From NCBI RefSeq assembly GCF_938046015.1, contig NZ_CALIXW010000010.1:1-14767 (forward strand): a stretch of DNA of 14,767 nucleotides, in the 5' to 3' direction. A model generated the notes under the pieces. The model saw only the letters and a list, made by a program, of their open reading frames with translations. It was not told the origin of the DNA and ran no database searches. Shown in pieces: positions 1 to 5,823 of this stretch. Each line of letters begins with the position of its first letter. The first letter of the stretch is position 1. The DNA is from an uncultured Porphyromonas sp. (GTDB lineage: Bacteria > Bacteroidota > Bacteroidia > Bacteroidales > Porphyromonadaceae). The translations under genes were made by a program, and so were the position numbers.

Positions 1-950
1 CCCTTGAGGTCAGCCATCATCGAGCCCATCATACCACCAGGCAGACCGCAGCCTACGAGCAGCGAGGACATGAGGAGGTTGGAGGGGTTGATGAAGTAGC
101 CGAGGAAGTCGTCGATGAACTCCTGCGTCAGGGCACGTGCCTTCATGTAGGCATCCATGTTGATGTCGGCGACCTTGAAGCCCGCATCGATGAGCATCTC
201 ACGGATGGTGATGACGTCTGGGTGGATCTTACCCCAGGACAGCGGCTCGATCGCCACGTCGACGATGTCGGCACCATTGCGGCAGACCTCCAGCATAGAG
301 GCAACGGAGAAGCCAGGACCCGTATGGCCGTGGTACTCGATGATGACCTCGGGGTGCTTGGTCTTGATAGCCTTGACCAGGCGACCGAGGAAGGCGGGAC
401 GCCCTACCCCAGCCATGTCCTTGAGACAGATCTCGGGGGCTCCTGCGGCGATGAACTGATCGGCTAGGTCAGCATAGTACTCTACCGTGTGCACGGGCGA
501 GTGCGTGATACAGAGCGTAGCCTGGGGGATCATGCCGGCCTCCTTGGCGTACTTGATGGAGGGGATGACGTTGCGTGGGTCGTTGAGCCCGTCGAAGATA
601 CGCGTGATGTCTACGCCCTGCGCCTTCTTGACCTTATACATCAGGCGACGCACGTCAGCGGGCACGGGGAACATACGCAGACCATTCAGACCACGGTCGA
701 GCATGTGCGTCTGGATACCCGCCTCGTTGAGGGGCTTGGTGAAGGCGCGCACGGCCTTATTGGGGTTCTCGCCGTAGAGAAGGTTGACCTGCTCGAAGGC
801 ACCACCGTTGGTCTCGACGCGGGCGAAGCAGCCCATCTCGACGAAGACAGGAGCGATACGCTCGAGCTGATCCTTACGTGGCTGATACTTACCCGAGGAC
901 TGCCACATGTCGCGGTAGATCAGGCTGAACTTGATTTCTCTCTGTTCCAT
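1..950 (-). CDS. Biotin-dependent pyruvate/oxaloacetate carboxyltransferase (OadA/PycB-like), N-terminal part, cut by window edge
   Basis: Only the first 316 codons are present; the gene continues beyond base 1. It opens MEQREIKFSLIYRDMWQS. The HMGL-like TIM barrel of biotin-dependent carboxyltransferases is visible: RD at residues 13-14 (metal-binding Asp), CLKDMAG with Lys177 where the family has its carbamylated lysine, and YHGH with His207 and His209 where the family has its two metal-binding histidines. The last visible part, with GCGLPGGMMGS, fits the start of the conserved carboxyltransferase domain that follows the barrel. Such proteins move CO2 between carboxybiotin and pyruvate/oxaloacetate in the cytoplasm. 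The usual ETWGGATFD motif reads ETNGGAFE here. The start lies 31 bp after the rsmE stop, so co-transcription is likely. Whether it is a decarboxylase subunit, pyruvate carboxylase B or transcarboxylase 5S cannot be told from this part. Confidence 0.88.
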   Translation of the reverse strand, partial: MEQREIKFSLIYRDMWQSSGKYQPRKDQLERIAPVFVEMGCFARVETNGGAFEQVNLLYGENPNKAVRAFTKPLNEAGIQTHMLDRGLNGLRMFPVPADVRRLMYKVKKAQGVDITRIFDGLNDPRNVIPSIKYAKEAGMIPQATLCITHSPVHTVEYYADLADQFIAAGAPEICLKDMAGVGRPAFLGRLVKAIKTKHPEVIIEYHGHTGPGFSVASMLEVCRNGADIVDVAIEPLSWGKIHPDVITIREMLIDAGFKVADINMDAYMKARALTQEFIDDFLGYFINPSNLLMSSLLVGCGLPGGMMGSMMADLK

Positions 951-981
951 AAGAGTTGATCGATTGATAAGGTATGTATAG

Positions 982-1737
982 TTATTCTTGTCTCGTGGTA
1001 GTGCTCTGGGCAGATCGGTCCATCTGGTCGAGGGTGTGCAGCCACTGTAGGGCCACTAGCCCCGCCGTCTCGGTGCGCAGGCGGCTCTCCCCAAGGGTAA
1101 TGGGCTGATAGCCGCGCTCGAAGGCGCGCTGCAGCTCCTCCTCGGTGAAGTCGCCCTCTGGTCCTATAGCCACCAGCGTATCCGCCCCTGCCTGCCAGCA
1201 GTCGGAGATGAGGCGACGCTCGGGCTGCAGCTCCCCGCGGCAGTGGGCGATGAGCTTGACAGCCGCGGGATGCTCCTCTAGGAGCTCGGCGAAGGGTACA
1301 TCCACACGCAGCTCGGGCAGCCAGGCCTTGTGGCTCTGCTTCATGGCGCTCTCGATGATGCGCTCTAGGCGCGCCTCGTTGGTATGCTTGCGCTCGGAGT
1401 GCTTCACCCGAAGGAGGATGAGCTCGTCCACGCCGAGCTCGACGGCCTTCTCCAGCGTCCACTCGATGCGCTCCATGCTCTTGGTCGGGGCGAGGGCCAG
1501 CGTCAGGCGGCCGCGCCAATAGGGCGGCCAGCGCTCCTCATGCATCAGCTCCACCAGGCACTGACGCCTGTCGGTAGCCGCCACCCGCAGCTCGTAGAGC
1601 GCGCCACGGCCATCGGTAGCCAGCAGCTCATCCCCAGGCCTGACGCGTAGCACGCGCAGCGCATGCTGCGCCTCCGCCTCGGGCAGGGCCAGCTGCTCCT
1701 TCACCTCGGGAGCGTAGAAGAGGGGCCAATCCTTCAT
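982..1737 (-). CDS. rsmE: 16S rRNA (uracil1498-N3)-methyltransferase RsmE
   Basis: A complete 251-residue protein, normal for RsmE, a SAM-dependent SPOUT methyltransferase that modifies U1498 of 16S rRNA. The N-terminal PUA-like part has the family pattern EAEAQHALRVLRVRPGDEL (residues 20-38). The catalytic half has KAVELGVDELILLRVKHSER (97-116), AIGPEGDFTEEEL (190-202) and LGESRLRTETAGLVAL (215-230). The last two form the knotted SAM-binding region. The ATG lies about 20 nt downstream of the predicted transcription start of a TAACTTTG promoter, which supports this start. The downstream neighbour is the carboxyltransferase at 950. The last ten or so residues (RSAQSTTTRQE) are an unconserved polar tail. 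Confidence 0.95.
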   Translation of the reverse strand: MKDWPLFYAPEVKEQLALPEAEAQHALRVLRVRPGDELLATDGRGALYELRVAATDRRQCLVELMHEERWPPYWRGRLTLALAPTKSMERIEWTLEKAVELGVDELILLRVKHSERKHTNEARLERIIESAMKQSHKAWLPELRVDVPFAELLEEHPAAVKLIAHCRGELQPERRLISDCWQAGADTLVAIGPEGDFTEEELQRAFERGYQPITLGESRLRTETAGLVALQWLHTLDQMDRSAQSTTTRQE

Positions 1738-1764
1738 GATTCGTTTCCTATCCGTTTACTCTAC

Positions 1765-1791
1765 CAAAGTTAAGCCTTTTATCCCGAACAA
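1765..1791 (-). promoter_or_regulatory. Predicted Bacteroidota-type promoter of rsmE
   Basis: On the minus strand the -7 box TAACTTTG (1772-1765) matches TAnnTTTG exactly. A CTTG lies upstream with about 16 nt between the elements, slightly short for the usual TTTG-N19-21 spacing, so the -33 part is weak. Expected transcription start is near 1758, giving a leader of about 20 nt to the rsmE ATG. Confidence 0.55.
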
Positions 1792-1797
1792 GGGGCA

Positions 1798-2544
1798 TGT
1801 CATGGAAAGAATTCCGTAATTGCCCCACCCTCCCCTTCAGCGGCGCAAAAACCTGCTCACATTGAGCGAAAGTGCGCAAAAGAAGAGCGCTCCTTCTAGC
1901 CCAGCAAAGCCCCGTATCCACGACCCTCACGAGCTCCAGCAAGCAAGGCAAAAAGGCCCTCCGTCCCGCCGCCGCCCGCCGGTTCTTCAAGGACCGCCGT
2001 GCGGCCCACGCCCCCACAAGGCAAGCCCCACTAAGCCACGTGCTAGAGCCAAGCAAAGCCTCAGCCGAACTCATCCCAAGCCCTACCCCACCAAGCCTCG
2101 CGACAGACAGCAGCCGACCCAAGGGAGCGAGCAAGCGACCCGCAAGCCCGCAGCGATGCGCGAGCACCGAGCGCGCTCTGCGAGGGATATCCGTCAGCGC
2201 GCTGAGTGACATCCCTTGCGAGGCTGAGGGGTATCAGTCAGAGCACCGAGGGACGTCCCTCAGCCGACCGAGGCAGAGCCGTCAACTCCACTAGGGGCAC
2301 AAGAAGCCACGAGCCCCGAGCGCCCCGAGTAGCGCGCTGAGCGGTATCTAAAGCACCCACGCGAATAGCGCTCAGCGCAAGGAGCACCCCACCCGAGCTC
2401 GACGACCAAGCCAGCAGTACGCACACAAGGCTCCCCTTCCTCCACCCCACACACCCCTAGCACTGCACCCCGAAAGACTGTGCGGAGGCAACAAGACCCA
2501 AGGGTAAGAACACACCAGCGGCGCGGCGGCGCGACAGACACCAC
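1798..2544. other. Long gene-free stretch, low-complexity and T-poor on the plus strand
   Basis: No credible gene lies between the rsmE promoter and the parS-like sites. Open frames exist on both strands, but they encode compositionally odd Arg/Ala/Pro- or Arg/Leu/Cys-rich peptides without recognisable domains and overlap one another. By hand count, 1921-2160 has 17 T and 60 A in 240 plus-strand bases, the rest C and G. Short words such as AAGCAAAGCC, GCAAGCAAGGC and CAAGGC recur. A weak hairpin (GGGGCA 1792-1797 with TGCCCC 1821-1826) sits just upstream of the rsmE promoter. The 22-bp repeat array described separately lies at 2179-2288. Confidence 0.6.
2179..2288. repeat. Degenerate 22-bp tandem repeat array A
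   Basis: Read in a 22-bp frame, units begin at 2179, 2201, 2223, 2245 and 2267. They share a shape near GCTGAGGGRYATCAGTCAG plus 3 bp. The unit at 2223 is the cleanest. The unit at 2245 contains the perfect 14-bp palindrome GAGGGACGTCCCTC (2248-2261). The first, second and last units are diverged. The 2223 unit differs at only one base from a unit of array B at 9959. There are no unique spacers, so this is not a CRISPR. Confidence 0.6.
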
Positions 2545-2563
2545 ACGTTCCACGTGGAACATC
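2545..2563. other. parS: parS-like centromere palindrome, copy 1
   Basis: The 14-bp perfect palindrome GTTCCACGTGGAAC lies at 2547-2560, within the 19-bp context acGTTCCACGTGGAACatc. It matches the core of bacterial parS (consensus TGTTNCACGTGAAACA) in the GTTCCACGTGGAAC form known from Pseudomonas. ParB/Spo0J binding is inferred; no parA or parB gene is in the window. Confidence 0.62.
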
Positions 2564-2579
2564 AAGTCTCGAGCGGGGT

Positions 2580-2634
2580 CAAACATAAAGCAAGGCGGGC
2601 GGACGTTCCACGTGGAACATCCGCCCGCCTTGCT
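2580..2634 (-). terminator. Likely terminator of the TPR-to-ribF operon, built around a parS-like site
   Basis: The inverted repeat spans 2589-2634 with a single mismatched pair (2604/2619). It begins about 20 bp after the ribF stop. Read on the minus strand, the hairpin is followed by TTTATGTTTG, a modest T-rich tail. This fits Rho-independent termination, though the U tract is imperfect. Confidence 0.6.
2603..2621. other. parS: parS-like centromere palindrome, copy 2, inside a hairpin
   Basis: An exact repeat of the 19-bp acGTTCCACGTGGAACatc, with its core at 2605-2618, 58 bp from copy 1. The palindrome is flanked by a further 15-bp perfect inverted repeat (AGCAAGGCGGGCGGA at 2589-2603 and its complement at 2620-2634), so it forms the apex of the terminator hairpin. 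Two identical non-coding copies so close together argue for a bound site rather than chance. Confidence 0.62.
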
Positions 2635-2654
2635 CTAGGGACTCAGAAAAGGAG

Positions 2655-3578
2655 CTAGGGATGCGCTGCGAGGTAGGCGCGCGTCTCGTCGGCATAGACC
2701 GAGAGCGCTGCCTTGAGTTCGTCCAGCGAAGCGAAGCGCCGCTCGGGAGCCAAGCGGCTCAGCAGCTCGACGCGCAGCTCCGCACCGTAGATATCAGCGT
2801 CGAAGTCGAAGAGGTGCACCTCGATGGAGGGCTCTAAATTACCCCCAAGCGTGGGGCGCGAACCGAGGTAGAGCATCCCGCCCCGCTCGGGCACGAAGTA
2901 CTTCGACCCAGGGAGACTATACACGCGGCAGGCATAGACACCTGCGGGAGGTAGCAGCTGCAGGGGATCGAGGCGCTGGAGGTTGGCCGTGGGGAAGCCG
3001 AGGCGTCGCCCAAGCCTTTGTCCCGAGACCACCACCCCACTGCAGGAGTGCGGGCGACCTAGGAGCTCCCTAGCCTCCTCCATCGCGCCCTCGGTGATAG
3101 CGCGACGGATGGCGGACGAACTGATCGGGCGCTCATCGCCGTAGAGCAGCGCCACATCGCGCAGCAGCGTGATGCCGCAGTCCGCAGCCAGCGCCTCGTA
3201 CTCCTCGGCACTCAGCTGACGCCCATCCGAGCCGAAGCAATGGTCATAGCCGAGAAAGAGGTGCGTCACCCCGTAGTCCCTCGCCAGGTGGCGCAGGTAC
3301 TCCCCTGCCCTGCATGCCGCGAGCTCGCGCGTGAAGAGCTCCACCTCCACAGCGTCCACACCCGCGGCATAGATATAGGCCACGTTCTGAGCCAGCGGCA
3401 GGAGATGCGGCGGGGCGGCCTCGGGGCGTAGGAGCTCGGCAGGATGCGGGTCAAAGGTCAGGACAAGCGTACGCCCTCCGAGCTGGCGGGCAAAGGCCTG
3501 CATGCGCGCGAAGAGCTGCTGGTGCCCGCGATGTATCCCGTCGAAGCTGCCGAGGGTAGCGACTAGCGCCTGATCCAT
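2655..3578 (-). CDS. ribF: Bifunctional riboflavin kinase / FAD synthetase
   Basis: Converts riboflavin to FMN and then FAD in the cytoplasm. The N-terminal adenylyltransferase domain has GSFDGIHRGH (residues 10-19 from this start), GYDHCFGSDG (110-119) and ISSSAIR (152-158). The C-terminal riboflavin kinase domain has GRRLGFPTAN (190-199) and GSRPT with a following HLFDFDADIYGAEL. All are family landmarks, and 307 residues is a normal length. I chose the ATG at 3576-3578 because it overlaps the EnvC-like gene by only 16 bp and still leaves room for the first strand (ALVATLGSFDG). Another ATG at 3609-3611 would add 11 residues and a 49-bp overlap; the sequence cannot exclude it. It is the last gene of the operon, followed by the hairpin at 2589-2634. 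Confidence 0.95.
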   Translation of the reverse strand: MDQALVATLGSFDGIHRGHQQLFARMQAFARQLGGRTLVLTFDPHPAELLRPEAAPPHLLPLAQNVAYIYAAGVDAVEVELFTRELAACRAGEYLRHLARDYGVTHLFLGYDHCFGSDGRQLSAEEYEALAADCGITLLRDVALLYGDERPISSSAIRRAITEGAMEEARELLGRPHSCSGVVVSGQRLGRRLGFPTANLQRLDPLQLLPPAGVYACRVYSLPGSKYFVPERGGMLYLGSRPTLGGNLEPSIEVHLFDFDADIYGAELRVELLSRLAPERRFASLDELKAALSVYADETRAYLAAHP

Positions 3579-4957
3579 GAGAGCGGGTTGAGCTTGGTAC
3601 GTTCGTGCCACAGCTGGAAGTGCAGCAGCCTATCGGCAGAGCCGTCGGGTGCGGCACCTATAGCGCCCAGCGCTTGCCCCGTAGCTACGTGCGCCCCCTG
3701 CGAGACAGAGATGCTGCTGAGGTTGGCATAGACGGTCAGATAGTTCCCGTGACGCAGGATGATGGAGGTGCCGTAGCCGGGGATGACGAAGATGCGGCTC
3801 ACCACGCCCGAGAAGACAGCGTAGGCTTGGCCCGCTGAGCGGAGGCCGAAGTCTACCCCACCGCTCGAGACCTGCACGCGGCTATGCTGGCTATGCTGGT
3901 GCACGCCGAAGGTGCGGAGCAGCGAATAAGCGCCACGGATAGGCGCTGGGAGGCGGCCCTTGTTCTGCTCGAAGGAAGAGGCCAGCGCGCGTTCATTGGC
4001 GTCCATAGCATAGCCTCCTGGGGTCGCAGCGCGGCGTGGCTCATCGCCTAGATCCTCCTGCGGACGGGGGCGCTCTACGGGCTGTTCGGCGGGCTGTGGC
4101 TGCCCTGGTTTATCGCGGGGGATCGTGGGTCGTGCGGCGCGCTGGGCAGCCTCACGACGGCGACGTGCCTCCTCCTGACGGCGGCGCTGAGCCTCGGCGC
4201 GCTGCTGGGCAGCACGTATCTCAGCCTCGACCTGCTGCTGAATGCGGCGGTCAAGCTCCTCGGCACGCTGGCGCTGCTTGGAGAGATCCTGCGCTAGCAG
4301 CTGTTGCTGCCCCTTGAGCTCCTTGACGGAGGCCTGCTGCTGCTGTTCCTGGCTCTCGAGCTTCTTCTGCTCCTGGACGCGTAGGCTCAGGAGCTGCTCC
4401 TTGGCGGCATGCGTACGCCCTACCTCCTGCTTGGTATGCTCGATGCGGCTACGCGTATCTCTCAGCCCCTCTGAGGCTCGGCGCACGGCCGAGACATAGC
4501 GGCTAAGGAAGCGCTGACGCTCACGCGCCTGACTGGGCGAGGAAGAGGAGAGGACGAAGATCATCGGGTCGATATGCGCGTCGATACGCTGTAGCTGCCT
4601 CAGCGCCTCGCTATAGCGCTGTAGGAAGCCCGACTCCTCGCGGTGCAGCTCGGAGATACGTCCTGTGAGGGAGCCGATCTGCTGCTCGAGGCCCGAGATC
4701 TCACTGCCGAGGACGCTGACCACCTGCTTGCGCTGGGCGACCTGCTCCTGCACGATCTTGAGCGAGCGCTCCTGCTGCTTGGTGCTCTTGCGGAGCTCCT
4801 GCAGCTTACGGTCCGAGGCGGCGATGTTCTTCAGGAGCTGCTTACGCTCCTGCTCCAGGCGCCGTAGCGTGCGCGACTGCTGCGCTTGAGCGAGGCTCGG
4901 CACAGCCATCAGCAGCGTGAGACCTAGGACAAGGCTGGATATAGGGCGGTGCATCAT
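3563..4957 (-). CDS. EnvC-like murein hydrolase activator: coiled coil plus degenerate LytM (M23) domain
   Basis: 464 residues. A signal peptide (cleavage likely after SLAQA, residue 25) is followed by a long Gln/Arg/Glu-rich coiled coil (about 27-275), a Pro-rich linker (277-313) and a C-terminal LytM-fold domain (about 345-464) with GVDFGL, GYGTSIILRHGNYLTVYANL and LLHFQLW. In active M23 enzymes zinc is held by H-x3-D and HxH. Here Asp369 and His446 remain, but the first His is Ser365, the HxH first His is Leu444, and the AHL histidine is Asn422. The domain should therefore be non-catalytic, as in E. coli EnvC, which activates amidases in the periplasm. Its start overlaps the DUF4292 stop as ATGA, and its end overlaps ribF. 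A role in daughter-cell separation is inferred from the family. Confidence 0.9.
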   Translation of the reverse strand: MMHRPISSLVLGLTLLMAVPSLAQAQQSRTLRRLEQERKQLLKNIAASDRKLQELRKSTKQQERSLKIVQEQVAQRKQVVSVLGSEISGLEQQIGSLTGRISELHREESGFLQRYSEALRQLQRIDAHIDPMIFVLSSSSPSQARERQRFLSRYVSAVRRASEGLRDTRSRIEHTKQEVGRTHAAKEQLLSLRVQEQKKLESQEQQQQASVKELKGQQQLLAQDLSKQRQRAEELDRRIQQQVEAEIRAAQQRAEAQRRRQEEARRRREAAQRAARPTIPRDKPGQPQPAEQPVERPRPQEDLGDEPRRAATPGGYAMDANERALASSFEQNKGRLPAPIRGAYSLLRTFGVHQHSQHSRVQVSSGGVDFGLRSAGQAYAVFSGVVSRIFVIPGYGTSIILRHGNYLTVYANLSSISVSQGAHVATGQALGAIGAAPDGSADRLLHFQLWHERTKLNPLSWIRR

Positions 4958-5823
4958 AGCTTGGAAAGGAGCTTAACCAGCTCGGAGAGGTCTATGCGCT
5001 CGTAGCTGGGCTTTATCTTTATGGTGAGGTCAGGCAGGGCTCCCTCGTGGCGCTTCAGGCGTGACCAATCGAGGCTGAGCTCGCTCTTGCCCTTGCCTGC
5101 GCCACGCTGCAGCGCGATGGTCGTCACCTCAGGCAGCCCGCGCTGCATGCTCTCCGCGCTGTAGCTGTAGCGTGCCGTGAGGAGCGGAGCGGCGTGCATC
5201 GTGCTCTGGTAGTAGCGCGCCTCGGTAAGGCGGGAGGCGCCGTTGAGCTCCAGGTGGACCATGCGCTTCTCCCGATCGAGGAAGGTAGCCGTCGCTCCCG
5301 CCTGTGTGGGGCGGAAGCTCTCGAGGCGCATGCTCCCCTTGCCTAGGTTGGGCTTAGCCAGCAGTAGATACTCTACATCCGCGTAGCTCAGGGGAAAGCC
5401 CAGCAGGCGCGAGAGCTCTGCGAAGCTCGCCTCAGCATAGCGCCCGTGCATGCGGTCGATGACGGTGATCCCCTCGGGGGTGAACCACACACGTGCGGCC
5501 TCCACCAGCGGGAAGGGGACGACCGACCAGTAGATGGTCTGTCCCTTGACGATCGTGGCGTTGATGCGTGTGCTCAGCGATTGCGCCCCGAGCTGCAGCT
5601 CGGCATCAAGCGCACCACGCAGGACCGAGGCGTAGGGTGCCTCCCCCACGATCTGTGCCTCTAGCGAGCGCTGCGTGGGGCCTGAATAGTCGACGCTCAC
5701 GGCCGGGTAGTCCTCTTCGCTGGAGCTCGTAGTACGGATGATGCCGCAGCTGGAGAGGGTGAGGAGCCCGAGGGCTAGCGCCAGAGGCTTAGCGCTGCTG
5801 GCGCTGGATCTTTTTCTTTGCAT
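4954..5823 (-). CDS. DUF4292-family lipoprotein
   Basis: 289 residues from this start. The N-terminus is a lipoprotein signal: basic MQRKR, a hydrophobic core, then the lipobox LSSC with Cys26 as lipidation site. I recognise the body as DUF4292-like from its length, its pattern (SLSTRINATIVKGQTIYWSV, a GITVIDRMHGRYAE segment, then LLGFPLSYADVEYLLLAKPN) and its place between a TPR protein and an EnvC-like protein. The function is unknown; the fold may be related to the LolA/LolB lipoprotein carriers. The ATG at 5821-5823 is preferred over 5857-5859 because it begins a proper lipoprotein signal and shortens the overlap with the TPR gene to 35 bp. The stop overlaps the next start as ATGA, suggesting translational coupling. 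Confidence 0.82.
   Translation of the reverse strand: MQRKRSSASSAKPLALALGLLTLSSCGIIRTTSSSEEDYPAVSVDYSGPTQRSLEAQIVGEAPYASVLRGALDAELQLGAQSLSTRINATIVKGQTIYWSVVPFPLVEAARVWFTPEGITVIDRMHGRYAEASFAELSRLLGFPLSYADVEYLLLAKPNLGKGSMRLESFRPTQAGATATFLDREKRMVHLELNGASRLTEARYYQSTMHAAPLLTARYSYSAESMQRGLPEVTTIALQRGAGKGKSELSLDWSRLKRHEGALPDLTIKIKPSYERIDLSELVKLLSKL

Noticed and set aside
920..1519. Minus-strand open frame of 199 codons overlapping rsmE
   Set aside because: It is an out-of-frame shadow of rsmE, Arg/Ala/His-rich, with no family pattern.
1792..1826. Riboswitch or attenuator upstream of rsmE
   Set aside because: Only a weak GGGGCA/TGCCCC hairpin is visible, and it lies upstream of the predicted promoter rather than in the leader.
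1748..2212. Minus-strand open frame of 154 codons in the gene-free stretch
   Set aside because: It runs across the rsmE promoter and part of the repeat array, has odd composition (Arg, Leu, Ala, Ser) and no domain. I treat it as chance in GC-rich DNA.
2179..2288. CRISPR array
   Set aside because: The repeats are directly adjacent 22-bp degenerate units with no spacers, and no cas gene is present.
2260..2586. Minus-strand open frame of 108 codons beginning near a parS-like site (MFHVER)
   Set aside because: MFHVER is simply the translation of the palindrome. The rest crosses the 22-bp array and has no coding signature.
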